NCBI RefSeq assembly: GCF_012034935.1
Contig: NZ_JAATEN010000003.1
Span: forward strand, 124,001-188,000
From: Streptomyces zingiberis
Lineage (GTDB): Bacteria; Actinomycetota; Actinomycetes; Streptomycetales; Streptomycetaceae
DNA length: 64,000 bases
Direction: 5' to 3'
Shown in pieces: positions 25,046-35,149 of the stretch (the stretch's first letter is position 1; every line of letters starts with the position of its first letter). The notes beneath the pieces were generated by a model. It was not told the DNA's origin, did not search any database, and saw nothing but the letters and a program-made list of their open reading frames with translations. A program made the translations under genes and the position numbers.

Positions 25046-25903
25046 GTGGCGTCCCATGTCAATCCCACGGTCCGGCGACGCCGGTTGGGTCAGGAGTTAC
25101 GCCGGCTCCGTGAGGCCAAGGGCCTGACGGCAGAGTGGGTGGCCGAACGGCTCCTGGTCTCCCAGTCGAAGATCAGCCGGCTGGAGAACGGCCGGCGCAG
25201 CATCAACCAGCGCGATGTCCGTGACCTCTGCGAGGTCTACGGGGTCGAGGACGAACGGGTCGTCGAGTCGCTGATGCAAATGGCCAAGGAATCCCGCCAG
25301 CAGGGCTGGTGGAACGCCTTCGGCGACATCCCGTACAGCGTCTACATCGGCCTGGAGACCGCCGCGGCATCGGTGCGCAACTACGAGTCGCTGCTGGTGC
25401 CCGGCCTGCTCCAGACCCAGGAGTACGCGGAGGCCGTGGTCGAGGGCATGGAACCCGAGGCGTCCACGGAGGACAAGGCCCGCCGGGTCGGGGTCCGGAT
25501 CAAGCGCCAGGACCGCATCAACGACCTGGCGTCACCGCTGCGCTTCTGGGCGGTGGTGGACGAGTCGGCGCTGCGGCGGGTGGTCGGCGACCGCCGGGTG
25601 ATGCGCGAACAGCTGGAGCAGCTCATAGAGGTGAGCCGCCGCCCGCATGTGACGGTGCAGGTGCTGCCGTTCACGGCGGGGGCGCACCCCGGCATGGTCG
25701 GCACCTTCTCCCTGCTGGAGTTCGCGAACGAGGGCGACTCCAGCGTGGTCTACCTGGAGGGCGTCACCAGCGATCTGTACCTGGAGAAACACCACGAGGT
25801 GCAGCGCTACAGCATGATGTACGAGCACCTGCGGGCGCTGGCCGACCCGCCGGAGCAGAGCCGCCGGCTGATGATGAACCTGGCCAAGGACTACGCCCGC
25901 TGA
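25046..25903 (+). CDS. XRE family regulator with DUF5753 domain
   Basis: A 285-residue regulator. The helix-turn-helix occupies residues 8-65 (RRRLGQELRRLREAKGLTAEWVAERL then SQSKISRLENGRRSI). The DUF5753 domain runs from SLLVPGLLQTQEYAEAVV to LAKDYAR. GGAGG lies 9 bases before the GTG at 25046, fixing the start; upstream in-frame codons have no homology-like content. Paralogous to the protein at 13316 but not its duplicate. The associated DUF397 gene is 546 bp downstream instead of overlapping, with a strong hairpin between, so the two are probably expressed separately. Confidence 0.9.
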   Translation: MASHVNPTVRRRRLGQELRRLREAKGLTAEWVAERLLVSQSKISRLENGRRSINQRDVRDLCEVYGVEDERVVESLMQMAKESRQQGWWNAFGDIPYSVYIGLETAAASVRNYESLLVPGLLQTQEYAEAVVEGMEPEASTEDKARRVGVRIKRQDRINDLASPLRFWAVVDESALRRVVGDRRVMREQLEQLIEVSRRPHVTVQVLPFTAGAHPGMVGTFSLLEFANEGDSSVVYLEGVTSDLYLEKHHEVQRYSMMYEHLRALADPPEQSRRLMMNLAKDYAR

Positions 25904-26056
25904 CGGCCCGGACCCCGGTGCCCCGGCCGGGGCGTGGCGGGGCGGCGCGGGGGCCCTCCGGCCCGTGGCCGGGGAAACGCGCCCGCGAGTCGAGGTCCGG
26001 GGCCCCTGGCCCGTGCCCGGGGAGTGCGGGCCTTGCCCGTGGACCCGTGCACCCGT

Positions 26057-26102
26057 CCCTCTGTGCCCGGCCCAGGGCACGCCCCGGGCCGGGCACAGGG
26101 GG
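26057..26102 (+). terminator. Strong hairpin terminator between XRE and DUF397 genes
   Basis: The core stem CTGTGCCCGGCCC (26061-26073) and GGGCCGGGCACAG (26086-26098) is perfect and extends to 17 bp with one G-T pair. It should end transcription from the XRE gene. The remainder of 25904-26449 holds GC-rich repeats and, near 26300, GGGGCATATGCAATTCGG, an AT-richer spot that may be part of the DUF397 promoter. Confidence 0.8.
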
Positions 26103-26449
26103 GTGAGCCGGGCCGTCCTTCCCCACGGAGCGCGGCCGTGGGGCCGGGTGCGTGGCTCCGGGCGGGGGTCGCGGGCTCGCCGGAGGGCCTGGCCGCAGCG
26201 GGTGGAGGAAGACCGTCAGCCGGTCGGGCGGTCCGCGGAGAAACGCTCCGGCGCCCTGGTCGGGGCAGGGTACACCGGTGATCGGGCGCGCCGACCGGAT
26301 GAGGGGCATATGCAATTCGGACGGGTGAAACGGGCTCCTGGCACGGCTCCGCAGGGCCTTAGCGTCGGTCACGCCCCGGTTCCCGCACCGCCAGTGGCGC
26401 GGAGGCCAGGGCGTGTCACATCCACCCCGCCGATCCGCCGGAGCACGTC

Positions 26450-26710
26450 ATGGCCGTACCAACCGTTTCCTCCCCCCACGCCCACCCCCACCCCCGCCCC
26501 CACCGTCACAGCCGGGCCCGCGGGCTCGGTGCCGCCTGGACGAAGTCGTCCTACTCGGGCAACGGCAACTGCGTCGAGGTGTCCGCACCCGCCGCCGGTG
26601 TCGCCGTCCGCGACTCCAAGGACGTCAGCCGCCCGTCCCTGAGCTTCACCGGGGGCTCCTGGCGTGCCTTCCTGGCCGAACTGGGCGAGCGGGCCCCCGG
26701 CCAGGTCTGA
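26450..26710 (+). CDS. DUF397 domain protein with His/Pro-rich N-terminus
   Basis: An 86-residue protein. Residues 1-28 are His/Pro/Arg-rich (PHAHPHPRPHRHSRARG), then the DUF397 domain: AAWTKSSYSGNGNCVEVSAP, VAVRDSKDVSRPSLSF and SWRAFLAELGE. CCGGAGCACGTC precedes the ATG. The histidine-rich leader is unusual for the family and could bind a metal or simply be low-complexity drift. It probably works with the XRE regulator encoded upstream, though they are separated by a terminator-like hairpin. Confidence 0.85.
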   Translation: MAVPTVSSPHAHPHPRPHRHSRARGLGAAWTKSSYSGNGNCVEVSAPAAGVAVRDSKDVSRPSLSFTGGSWRAFLAELGERAPGQV

Positions 26711-26711
26711 C

Positions 26712-26753
26712 CCCCACCGCGGCGGCCCCACCACGGCTGCCCCAGCGCGGCTG
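26712..26753. repeat. 14-bp x3 imperfect tandem repeat after a stop codon
   Basis: Units CCCCACCGCGGCGG, CCCCACCACGGCTG and CCCCAGCGCGGCTG start one base after the TGA of the DUF397 gene. It is the clearest plus-strand case of the 14-bp, three-copy pattern. Confidence 0.8.
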
Positions 26754-26917
26754 CCCGGGCCGTTCCCGGAGCCCGGGCCGCCGAGCCGCTTCACCGCCCC
26801 ACCGCCACCGCCCCACCCGCCGAGCCCTCTCGACCGCACGCCGTCACGGCCGAGAGGGCTCGGCTCCGTGCTGCCGAGGGGCCGCGCCCTATGACGCGGC
26901 CCCGATGGCGCAGTCCC

Positions 26918-26968
26918 GGTCACGCCGCCCCGGTCACGCCGCCCCACAGTTACGCCGCCCCGTCACGC
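26918..26968. repeat. 14-bp tandem repeat after the ADP-ribosylglycohydrolase gene
   Basis: GGTCACGCCGCCCC occurs exactly at 26918-26931 and 26932-26945, with two diverged copies to about 26970. On the minus strand this gives TGA at 26963, TAA at 26950 and TGA at 26934 and 26920 beyond the gene's own TGA at 26985. The first three stops met (26985, 26963, 26950) lie in three different frames. Confidence 0.8.
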
Positions 26969-26984
26969 CGTGCCAGGCGCGCGG

Positions 26985-28100
26985 TCACGACCGCGGATAC
27001 CGCGTCAGCCAGCCCGGGGAGGAGACGGCCGGGCCGTGCAGGGCGGGCCCCTGGGTCATCTCCATCGCGAAGTCGTCGGCCAGCGCCAGGATCGTCGGGC
27101 GTCCCTCCACCTCGGCCAGCCAGCCCGGCGGCAGCGCCGTCTCCCCGTGCAGCGCCCCGAGGAGGTTGCCGCAGACGGAGCCGGTGGCGTCGGAGGCCCC
27201 GCCGTGGTTGACCGAGAGCAGCAGCCCGTGGCGGACGTCCTCGGCGACCAGCGCGCAGTGGACGCCGATGGCCAGCACCTCCTCCGCCGTCCGCCCCTCG
27301 CCCAGCGACTCCACCCGGGACGCCGAGGGCGGCCCCTGCCGTACCGCGTCGACGGCCGCCGTCAGGGCGGCGGCGGTCTCCTCGTGGCCGGGTCTCCCGG
27401 AGACCAGGGCCAGCGCCTGCTGCACGGCCTGCTCCAGGTCCGCGCCCCGGCCCAGCGCGTGGACGGTGACGGCGAACGCCCCGGCCGAGAGGAACGCGGT
27501 GGGGTGGCCGTGGGTCTGCGCGGCGCACTCCACCGCGAGCTGGAACACGAGCTGGGTGTCCCAGCCGACGAGCAGCCCGAACGGCGCCGAGCGCACGAGC
27601 GCGCCGTGCCCCTTGTTGCGGGGGTTCTTCGGCTGGTCGAGGGTTCCCATGCGGTCGTCCGCCAGCCCGTTGAGGCTGGCGCGCTCCGGGTCGCGCCGGG
27701 TGTACAGCCACTCCTCGCGCGCCAGCCAGCCGTCCTCGGCCCGGCGCTCGTCGGGTCCCCACTCGCGCTGGGTCGCCGCCCAGCGGCGGTAGGCGCGGTG
27801 CACGTCGGTGGGCGGGTGCCAGGCCCCGGTGTCGCGGCGCACCTGGGCGCGTATCAGCCCGTCGACGGTGAAGAGCGTGAGCTGCGTCTCGTCGGTGACG
27901 GCGCCGCGCCGCCCGTACCGGGGGGCGAAATCGGCCAGCCCCTCCGCGCCGTGGGCGTCCCGGATGGCGCCGAGGGTGTCGGCGGCCACGCCCGCGCCCA
28001 GCGCGTCACCGATGGCGCCGCCGAGCAGGCAGCCCCGCACCCGGCTGCGGAAATCCTGCTGTTCGGCGCGGCCCCACACGGCCGTGCGCACTGAGCTCAC
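26985..28100 (-). CDS. ADP-ribosylglycohydrolase (DraG/ARH family)
   Basis: A 371-residue all-helical ARH fold enzyme. The N-terminal RVRGCLLGGAIGDALGAGV, the metal-binding AVTDETQLTLFTVDGL, and the late NHGGASDATGSVCGNLLGAL supply the acidic residues for two metal ions. The family removes ADP-ribose from Arg or other acceptors, reversing regulatory or defensive ADP-ribosylation. The GTG at 28100 is preceded by GGGAGGGG. No ADP-ribosyltransferase or toxin is adjacent, so the substrate may be encoded elsewhere. Confidence 0.88.
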   Translation of the reverse strand: MSSVRTAVWGRAEQQDFRSRVRGCLLGGAIGDALGAGVAADTLGAIRDAHGAEGLADFAPRYGRRGAVTDETQLTLFTVDGLIRAQVRRDTGAWHPPTDVHRAYRRWAATQREWGPDERRAEDGWLAREEWLYTRRDPERASLNGLADDRMGTLDQPKNPRNKGHGALVRSAPFGLLVGWDTQLVFQLAVECAAQTHGHPTAFLSAGAFAVTVHALGRGADLEQAVQQALALVSGRPGHEETAAALTAAVDAVRQGPPSASRVESLGEGRTAEEVLAIGVHCALVAEDVRHGLLLSVNHGGASDATGSVCGNLLGALHGETALPPGWLAEVEGRPTILALADDFAMEMTQGPALHGPAVSSPGWLTRYPRS

Positions 28101-28580
28101 TGTTCCCCTCCCACGATCGCCCTCGGCCGCGCCCCCGGGCGCCCCCGGGTTCCGCGCACGCCGCCCCCACCCTCACCTCGGCGCGCAGCACTGTAGTGGA
28201 CCGGTGCCCGTGCCCACCGGCCCGTTACCCCTTGTCGTGCGGGGCCGTGGAGTGTGAGCCGGCCAGGGTCCGGTGGCCTGCGGCCTCCGGACCAGGCCCC
28301 GACCCTGTCACGGATCAGGGCCCCCTCGGACACCGGTTCCACAAGAGCCGCCCCGGGAGCGGCGGCCCCGCCCGGACGGCGCGGACGCAGCCGCCAGGAC
28401 CCCACCGGGCGGGCGGCCGGGCGTCCGGAGACCGCGGGGGCCGCGGCCGGGTGGAGAAGACCCGGCCGGGCGTGAAGGGACCCGGCGGGGCGCTCGGCAG
28501 CCGGCCCGCCCTCCGAGGGCGAGGCCGCATCCCCGGCGACGCCGCCGGCCCCCCGCGCCGGCTCGCCTAAGGTACGCGGC
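28101..28580. other. 480-bp divergent gap with a hairpin
   Basis: Between the ADP-ribosylglycohydrolase and LuxR genes. GGTCCGG-T-GGCC, a 3-base loop and GGCC-T-CCGGACC (28267-28293) form an 11-bp stem with one mismatch. It could be a terminator or regulator site. Promoter elements are not clear and no gene is seen. Confidence 0.5.
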
Positions 28581-31325
28581 ATGCGGACACCAGTTCACTC
28601 CTCCGGCCGCCTGTACGGCAGGCACGAGGAGACCTGCCGGATCGACGAACTCACCGCCGCCGCCCGGAAAAGCCGGGGCGGGGCGCTGGTCCTCCGCGGA
28701 GAGGCGGGCATCGGCAAGAGCGCGCTGCTGGACCACGCCCGGCGGACGGCGTCCGGTTTCCTGGTCATCGAGGCGTCGGGGTCGGAGGGGGAGGCCGAAC
28801 TGCCGTTCGCCGCCCTGCACCAGTTGTGTCTGCCGGTCCTCGGGCATCTCGCCGCACTTCCCGCGCAGCGCCGTGAGGCCCTTCAGGTCGCGTTCGGGCT
28901 GACCGCGGGCGTACCCGACGAGTTCCGCATGGGTCTGGCGGCCCTGGAGCTGCTGGCCGCCGCCGCCCGGGAGCGTCCGCTGCTGTGCCTGGTCGACGAC
29001 GGGCACTGGCTGGACGCGGCCTCGTCGAAGGCGCTGGCCTTCCTCGCCCGCCGGATCTCCGCAGAGCCCGTCGCGATGCTCCTCGCCGTACGCCCGCCCT
29101 CCCCGGCGGGTGAACTGGACGCGCTGCCGGGCCTGTCCGTCGGCGGGCTGAACGACACCGACGCGCGGGCGCTGCTCTCCACGAAGGCCCGGGTCCCGCT
29201 GGACGAGCAGGTACGCCGGCGGATCGTGGCCGAGTCGCGCGGAAACCCGCTGGCCCTGCTCGAACTCCCCAGGGCCGGCGGTTACGCCCCGCCCGGCGCG
29301 CCGTCGGTGCCGACCCGGATCGAGCGGGGTTTCCAGCAGAGACTGCGTGATCTGCCCGAAGAGGCCCGGCTGCTGCTGACGATCGCGAGCGCCGACCCGA
29401 CCGGCGACCCCGGCCTTCTGTGGCCCGCCGCGCTGAGACTGGACCTGGACGTGACGGAGACCGGCGCGGCCGCGGCGGCGACCGGGCTGGTGGACTTCTC
29501 CACCCGCGTCCGCTTCTGCCATCCGCTGGCCCGGTCCGCGGTCTACCGGGCCGCCGGGGCGCGCCTGCGCCGTACGGCCCACCGCGTCCTCGGCGAGGTC
29601 ACCGACCCGGTCCTGGACCCGGACCGGCGCGCCTGGCACCGGGCGGAGGCGAGCGCCGGACCGGACGAGGACGTCGCCGAGGAGCTGGAGCGGTCGGCGT
29701 CCCGCGCGCGGTCACGGGGCGGCGCGGTGGCGGCGGCGGCCTTCGCCGAACGCGCGGCCGCGCTGTCGCTGGACACCGCCCGGCGCATCGAACGTACCCT
29801 TGCGGCCGTGCAGGCCCACCTCGACGCGGGCTCCACCGACACGGCGGCGGAACTTCTGGCGACCGTGGAGAGCGCGCCCCTCGACGAACTCCGGCACGTC
29901 CGGGTCGATCTCCTGCGGGGGAAGATCGCATTCGTACGGCACACCGACGGCGACGGGCCGATGTTCATGCTGCGGGCGGCCCACCGGCTCGCCGCGCTGG
30001 ATCCGCAGCGGTCGCGTGAGTGTTTCCTGGACGCGGTCGAGATGAGCATGGCCGTCGGGCGGTCCAGCGGGGTGCTCGACACGGTACTGGCCGCCGCGCG
30101 GACCGCCGCGCCGGCCGGGGCCACGCACGCGCCGGACCTCCTGGACGTCCTCGCGCTGCTGGCCGAGGAGCGGCACCGGGAGGCGGTGCCCCTGGTCCGG
30201 AAGCTGCTCAGCTCTCCCCCGGCCGAAGCCGGGGACGGCGGCGGGGACGGGACCGGGGACGGGGACGGTCCGTTGTGGCGGCGCAGGCCCGCGCTCGCCG
30301 TCATGCTCGCCTCCGAGGTGTGGGACCCGCACACCCAGGCAGCGATCACCGACTGGCTGATCAGGACCGGGGAGGAGTCGGGGTCGCCGCTGGTCCTGCG
30401 CCTCGGGCTCGCGCCGATGGCGTCCCTCGCCGCGGTCTGCGGTGACCTGGCGCGGGCGGCGACGGCGATCGCCGAGGAGGAGGCGATCGCGGACGCGTTC
30501 GGCGGGCCGCCCGTCTTCTACCACCGGTTGCACCTGGCGGCGATGCGTGGCCGGCGCGAGGCGGCGGCCGAACTCTTCGCCACGGCCACGGCGGAGGCGG
30601 CCGAACGCGGCACCGGGCAGATCGTCGCCCATGTCCACTGGGCGGCGGCCGTGCTCAACAACGGCCTGGCCGACTATCCCGCCGCCTTGGCGGCGGCCCG
30701 GCGGGCCGCGGAATCCGGCGAGCTCTATCTCGCCGGGTTCGCCCTGCCGGAACTGGTGGAGGCGGCGGTCCGCTGCGGCGAGCCGGACGCCGCCGCGGCG
30801 GCGCTGGCCTCGCTGACCGAACGCACCGAGGCCGGCGGCACCGCCTCGGGCCTGGGCATCGCCGCGTACGCGCGCGGACTGGTGACCGGAGCCGAGGGGC
30901 ACTACCGGGAGGCCGTCGAGCGCCTGGCGGAGAGCCCCCTGCTGCCCTACCGGGCCCGCGCCCACCTCCTGTACGGGGAGTGGCTGCGGCGCCGGGGCCG
31001 CAGACGCGACGGCGCCCGGCAGCTGCACCTCGCACACGAACTGCTGTCCGGGGCAGGGCTGGAGGCGTTCGCCCGGCGGGCGGCGGACGAGCTGCGGGCC
31101 GCGGGGGAGAGGGTACGGGGCCCGGCGGCGACGCCCGTCCACGACCGGCTCACCCCGCAGGAGGTGTCCATCGCGCGGCTGGTCGCGACCGGCGCGACGT
31201 CCAAGGAGGTCGCCACGCGGCTGTTCCTCAGCCCCCGCACGATCGACGCCCACCTGCGGAATGTGTTCCGCAAGCTCGGCATCACCTCCCGCAGGCAGCT
31301 CAAGGACGTGCCGGGCCTCCGCTGA
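28581..31325 (+). CDS. Large LuxR family (LAL-type) ATP-binding transcriptional regulator
   Basis: A 914-residue LAL regulator. An N-terminal AAA/STAND ATPase begins GRLYGRHEETCRIDEL, with Walker A GEAGIGKSALL (residues 38-48) and Walker B LLCLVDDGHWLDAAS. A long helical TPR-like middle follows (about 400-830). The C-terminal LuxR helix-turn-helix is LTPQEVSIARLVATGATSKEVATRLFLSPRTIDAHLRNVFRKLGI. LAL proteins often activate antibiotic clusters or sugar-utilisation genes upon binding an inducer. No cluster is adjacent; targets are unknown. The ATG at 28581 lacks a strong ribosome-binding site. Confidence 0.9.
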   Translation: MRTPVHSSGRLYGRHEETCRIDELTAAARKSRGGALVLRGEAGIGKSALLDHARRTASGFLVIEASGSEGEAELPFAALHQLCLPVLGHLAALPAQRREALQVAFGLTAGVPDEFRMGLAALELLAAAARERPLLCLVDDGHWLDAASSKALAFLARRISAEPVAMLLAVRPPSPAGELDALPGLSVGGLNDTDARALLSTKARVPLDEQVRRRIVAESRGNPLALLELPRAGGYAPPGAPSVPTRIERGFQQRLRDLPEEARLLLTIASADPTGDPGLLWPAALRLDLDVTETGAAAAATGLVDFSTRVRFCHPLARSAVYRAAGARLRRTAHRVLGEVTDPVLDPDRRAWHRAEASAGPDEDVAEELERSASRARSRGGAVAAAAFAERAAALSLDTARRIERTLAAVQAHLDAGSTDTAAELLATVESAPLDELRHVRVDLLRGKIAFVRHTDGDGPMFMLRAAHRLAALDPQRSRECFLDAVEMSMAVGRSSGVLDTVLAAARTAAPAGATHAPDLLDVLALLAEERHREAVPLVRKLLSSPPAEAGDGGGDGTGDGDGPLWRRRPALAVMLASEVWDPHTQAAITDWLIRTGEESGSPLVLRLGLAPMASLAAVCGDLARAATAIAEEEAIADAFGGPPVFYHRLHLAAMRGRREAAAELFATATAEAAERGTGQIVAHVHWAAAVLNNGLADYPAALAAARRAAESGELYLAGFALPELVEAAVRCGEPDAAAAALASLTERTEAGGTASGLGIAAYARGLVTGAEGHYREAVERLAESPLLPYRARAHLLYGEWLRRRGRRRDGARQLHLAHELLSGAGLEAFARRAADELRAAGERVRGPAATPVHDRLTPQEVSIARLVATGATSKEVATRLFLSPRTIDAHLRNVFRKLGITSRRQLKDVPGLR

Positions 31326-31383
31326 GGCACCCGCGCGGCCCGCCCGCTCCCGGACGTCCGCCGGTGCCCGCCGTCCCCTCCGC

Positions 31384-32034
31384 TCAGCGCGGGCCGTGGT
31401 GGCCGGCGCGGGCCTCGGCCGCGGTCTTCAGTTCGAGCAGCCAGGTTTCCAGACCCGCGCCGAGGACCTGGGTCGCGAAGTCGACGTTCGCGTCGACCAG
31501 TTCGCCGCGGTGCGTCTCCTCGGTGGTGACGCGCACCCCGCCCCGGACCTTGGTGAAGTTCCACACGTGCACGCCGTCGATCCGCAGCTGCTCGCCGACG
31601 GCGGGGCCCGTCCAGCGGATGCAGGAGCCGGTCCTGACCTGCTTGACGGTCGAGGTGATGTCCAGGCTGGTGGCCGGAGTCAGGGGGTTCGGGGGCACGG
31701 GGGTCGTCCAGCGGAACGCCGAACCCGCCCGGAAGGGGCCGCGGTCGAGCCGCTCGCTGGTCGTCACGGGCTTCTGCCAGGACGGCCAGCGCTCCACGTC
31801 GGTCTGGAGCTTCCAGATGGTGCTCAGCGGCGCGTGGATCACGGTCTCGGTCCTGTACCGGACGACGGCGTCGGGGTCGACGCCCGCACCCCGGCAGGTG
31901 AGCGACGTGCCGGTCGTGCGGGGTGCCGTACCGGTGGCGCCGGCGGGTGCGACCGAGGTGCCGAGGACGGCGACGGCGACGAGCGGGGCCGTGACGAGAG
32001 CGGCGCGGACGCCGGTGCTGCGGATGGCGGGCAT
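31384..32034 (-). CDS. Secreted SRPBCC (START-like) family protein
   Basis: A 216-residue protein with a signal peptide (MPAIRSTGVRAALVTAPLVAVAVLGTSVAPAGA, cleavage expected after about residue 33). A polyketide-cyclase-like SRPBCC fold follows: YRTETVIHAPLSTIWKLQTDVERWPSWQKPV to WLLELKTAAEA. Such folds bind hydrophobic ligands. AGGAG lies 9 bases before the ATG. Secreted versions are uncommon compared with the usual cytoplasmic ones. A perfect inverted repeat in its upstream region suggests specific regulation. Convergent with the LuxR gene. Confidence 0.85.
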   Translation of the reverse strand: MPAIRSTGVRAALVTAPLVAVAVLGTSVAPAGATGTAPRTTGTSLTCRGAGVDPDAVVRYRTETVIHAPLSTIWKLQTDVERWPSWQKPVTTSERLDRGPFRAGSAFRWTTPVPPNPLTPATSLDITSTVKQVRTGSCIRWTGPAVGEQLRIDGVHVWNFTKVRGGVRVTTEETHRGELVDANVDFATQVLGAGLETWLLELKTAAEARAGHHGPR

Positions 32035-32052
32035 GGGAGCAACTCCTGGAAT

Positions 32053-32074
32053 CGGTACCTGCTGTGCGGTACCG
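32053..32074 (-). promoter_or_regulatory. Inverted repeat upstream of the secreted SRPBCC gene
   Basis: CGGTACC (32053-32059) and GGTACCG (32068-32074) flank 8 bases, giving a 22-bp operator-like palindrome just upstream of the ribosome-binding site. Each arm also contains GGTACC, itself a palindrome, so the site could bind two dimers. Confidence 0.6.
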
Positions 32075-32326
32075 ACCCTCCCGCGCGCCGCTGCCCCGCC
32101 GCATCGGCGAAAACTACGTAACCCCGCCGGCTACGTAATCCCCGGGGGCGCGGGACGGGCGCCGGGCCCCCGAGCGGGAGGAGGACGGGGGCACCGCCGG
32201 CCGGCCGGCCCGCGGACACCGTCCCGGCCCGCCGTCCTCACGGCCGGCGTCCAGGGCCGCCTGATCCCCCCGGATGCCGGCCGCCGGACCACCGCGCCGG
32301 CGCCCGGCGGGCGTCCCCCGCCACGG

Positions 32327-32365
32327 CCGGTCGCCGCAGCCGGTCGCCGCGGTCAGTCGCCGAGG
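32327..32365. repeat. 13-bp x3 repeat over the FO synthase stop codon
   Basis: CCGGTCGCCGCAG (32327-32339), CCGGTCGCCGCGG (32340-32352) and the diverged TCAGTCGCCGAGG (32353-32365). The third begins with the TGA stop of fbiC read on the minus strand. Confidence 0.7.
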
Positions 32366-35028
32366 ACCGGCAGCAGTTCCGGCAGCCGGCCGTCGGAGGC
32401 GGCGGCGGCGGACCGGCGCTCCTCGGGGACCGGGCCGTAGAGGGTGGTGCGCGGCCGGGCGGGGCGGCCGGCGGCCTCGGCGATGGCCGTCAGGTCGCGG
32501 ATCGACCGGTAGGAGCCGTAGGAGGAGCCGGCCATCCGGGAGATGGTCTCCTCCATCAGCGTGCCGCCGAGGTCGTTGGCGCCGGAGCGGAGCATCTCGG
32601 CGGCGCCGTCCGCGCCCAGCTTCACCCAGCTCGTCTGGATGTTGGGGATGTGCGGGTGGAGCAGCAGCCGGGCCATGGCGGTGACGGCGCGGTTGTCGCG
32701 CACCGTCGGGCCGGGCCGGGCGATGCCCGCGAGGTAGACGGGGGCGTTGGTGTGGATGAAGGGCAGCGTCACGAACTCGGTGAACCCGGCGGCGCCCTTC
32801 TCCAGCGCCCGGCGCTGCACGTCGGCGAGCAGCCGCAGATGCCCGAGCCAGTGACGGGGCTGGTCGACGTGGCCGTACATCATCGTGGAGGAGGAGCGCA
32901 GGCCCAGCTCGTGCGCGGTCTCGATGACCTCGACCCAGGTGGCGGCGGGCAGTTTGCCCTTGGTGAGCACCCAGCGGACCTCGTCGTCGAGGATCTCCGC
33001 GGCGGTTCCCGGGATCGAGTCGAGCCCGGCCTCGCGGGCGGCCGTCAGCCAGTCGCGGACGGACAGCCCGGTGCGGGAGGCGCCGTTGACGACCTCCATC
33101 GGCGAGAAGGCGTGGACGTGCATCCCCGGCACGCGCTCCTTCACCGCGCGGACCAGGTCGAAGTAGGCGGTGCCGGGCAGGTCCGGGTGGATGCCGCCCT
33201 GCATGCACACCTCGACGGCGCCGACCTCCCACGCCTGCTGGGCCCGGTCGGCCACCTGGTCGAGGGAGAGCGTGTAGGCGTCGGCGTCGGTACGGCGCTG
33301 CGCGAAGGCGCAGAAGCGGCAGCCGGTGTAGCAGACGTTGGTGAAGTTGATGTTCCGGGTGACGATGTACGTGACGTCGTCCCCGGCGGCGGAGCGGCGG
33401 AGGTCGTCGGCGACCGCGCAGAGGGCGTCCAGGGCGGGGCCGTCGGCGTGGAAGAGGGCCAGGGCCTGCTCGTCGGTGAGGCGGGTGGGGTCGTCGGCGG
33501 CGGTGGCCAGCGCCGAGCGCGTGTCGGCGTCGATCCGGGAGGGGACCATGCCGGGGGCGGCGGCCTCGCGGAGCGCCTCCCAGTCCCCGTACACCTCGTC
33601 GAAGTCGGCGCGGCGGTCCCCGGTGCGCCCCTCGGTGTCCACGGTGCGGTGGAGGTCGGTGCGGCCGGTGGCGGTGAACTGCTCGTCCGGCTCCTGCCAG
33701 GGCAGCCCGGACGGGGTGACGCCCTCGCGGGCCAGCCCGGTCTCCGGGTCGGCGAGCGCCGTGACGTGCGGCAGCAGCCGGGGGTCGAGCCAGGGCTCGC
33801 CGCGGCGGACGAACTCCGGGTGGATCGTGAGCCGTTCGCGGAGCTCGAAACCGGCCTCGGCGGTGCGCGCGGCCAGCTCGTCCAGGTGCGGCCAGGGGCG
33901 CTCGGGGTTGACGTGATCGGGGGTGAGCGGCGAGACGCCTCCCCAGTCGTCGATGCCGGCGCGGATCAGCAGCGCGTACTCGTCGTCCACCAGGTTGGGC
34001 GGGGCCTGGAGGCGGGTGGCGGGGCCGAGGACGTGCCGGGCGACGGCCACCGTCGCGGCCAGCTCCTCCAGTTCGGCGTCGGGCATCCCGCGCATCGCCG
34101 TGTCCGGCTTGGCGCGGAAGTTCTGGACGATGACCTCCTGCACGCCGTGGTAGGCGCGGGCGGTGCGGCGCAGCGCGAACAGCGACTCGGCCCGCTCCTC
34201 GGGGGTCTCGCCGATGCCGATGAGGATGCCCGTGGTGAACGGCACGTTGGAGCGGCCCGCGTCCTCCAGCACCCGCAGCCGCACCGCGGGCTCCTTGTCG
34301 GGCGAGCCGTGGTGCGGGCCGCCCGGCTCGGACCACAGCCGGGTGGCGGTCGTCTCCAGCATCATGCCCATGGACGGGGCGACGGGCTTCAGCCGCTGGA
34401 AGTCCGTCCAGGTCAGCACGCCCGGGTTGAGGTGCGGCAGCAGCCCGGTCTCCTCCAGCACGCGGACGGCCATGGCGCGCACGTAGGAGAGGGTGTCGTC
34501 GTAGCCGTGCGCCGCCAGCCACTCCCGCGCCTCCTCCCAGCGCTCCTCGGGCCGGTCGCCCAGGGTGAACAGCGCCTCCTTGCAGCCCAGTTCGGCGCCG
34601 CGGCGCGCGATGTCCAGCACCTCGCCGGGCGAGAGGAACATCCCCTCCCCGGCCCGGCGGAGCCTGCCGGGCACGGTGGCGAAGGTGCAGTAGTGGCACG
34701 TGTCCCGGCAGAGGCGGGTCAGCGGGATGAAGACCTTGCGGGAGTAGGTGATGACCCCGGGCCGGCCGGCCGCCTCCAGCCCGGCGTCCCGCACCCGGGC
34801 CGCCGAGGCCATCAGGGCGGTCAGGTCGGCACCGCGGGCCCGCAGGAGGACCGCCGCCTCGGCGGTGTCCAGGGCGACACCGTCACGGGCCCGCCTCAGG
34901 GCCCGCCGCATGGCGTTCGCGGTGGGAGCGGTGGGAGCGGTGGGGTCAGTGGAAGCTGTGGGGCCGGTGGCGGCGGTGCCGTCCGTCTCCGCCCCGGCGT
35001 TCTCCGGGCCCTGCGCGCGCGTGGTCAT
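32353..35028 (-). CDS. fbiC: Bifunctional FO synthase (CofG-CofH fusion)
   Basis: An 891-residue fusion of two radical-SAM enzymes that makes FO, the deazaflavin chromophore of coenzyme F420, from tyrosine and 5-amino-6-ribitylamino-uracil. The CofG half has its iron-sulfur cysteines in [11 protein letters not shown] (C107, C111, C114). The CofH half has [19 protein letters not shown] near residue 566. Length and domain order match actinobacterial FbiC. GGAGG directly abuts the ATG at 35028, closer than optimal, so initiation may be weak. A Thr/Pro-rich N-terminal extension of about 38 residues precedes the conserved start. F420 then serves reductases in secondary metabolism and detoxification. 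Confidence 0.96.
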   Translation of the reverse strand: MTTRAQGPENAGAETDGTAATGPTASTDPTAPTAPTANAMRRALRRARDGVALDTAEAAVLLRARGADLTALMASAARVRDAGLEAAGRPGVITYSRKVFIPLTRLCRDTCHYCTFATVPGRLRRAGEGMFLSPGEVLDIARRGAELGCKEALFTLGDRPEERWEEAREWLAAHGYDDTLSYVRAMAVRVLEETGLLPHLNPGVLTWTDFQRLKPVAPSMGMMLETTATRLWSEPGGPHHGSPDKEPAVRLRVLEDAGRSNVPFTTGILIGIGETPEERAESLFALRRTARAYHGVQEVIVQNFRAKPDTAMRGMPDAELEELAATVAVARHVLGPATRLQAPPNLVDDEYALLIRAGIDDWGGVSPLTPDHVNPERPWPHLDELAARTAEAGFELRERLTIHPEFVRRGEPWLDPRLLPHVTALADPETGLAREGVTPSGLPWQEPDEQFTATGRTDLHRTVDTEGRTGDRRADFDEVYGDWEALREAAAPGMVPSRIDADTRSALATAADDPTRLTDEQALALFHADGPALDALCAVADDLRRSAAGDDVTYIVTRNINFTNVCYTGCRFCAFAQRRTDADAYTLSLDQVADRAQQAWEVGAVEVCMQGGIHPDLPGTAYFDLVRAVKERVPGMHVHAFSPMEVVNGASRTGLSVRDWLTAAREAGLDSIPGTAAEILDDEVRWVLTKGKLPAATWVEVIETAHELGLRSSSTMMYGHVDQPRHWLGHLRLLADVQRRALEKGAAGFTEFVTLPFIHTNAPVYLAGIARPGPTVRDNRAVTAMARLLLHPHIPNIQTSWVKLGADGAAEMLRSGANDLGGTLMEETISRMAGSSYGSYRSIRDLTAIAEAAGRPARPRTTLYGPVPEERRSAAAASDGRLPELLPVLGD

Positions 35029-35149
35029 CCTCCGAGCGTATGCGGAAGGGCCGGGCGGACGAGAGGGCGGGGGAAACCACCGGACGGCGGGCGGGGCGGC
35101 GCGAACCCGGAGGGGTGGGGCGGGGTGTCGCGAGAGCGGGACGGGCCCG

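Noticed and set aside
32114..34699. Minus-strand open frame of 861 codons overlapping fbiC
   Set aside because: Out-of-frame shadow of the FO synthase gene, Arg/Pro/His-rich.
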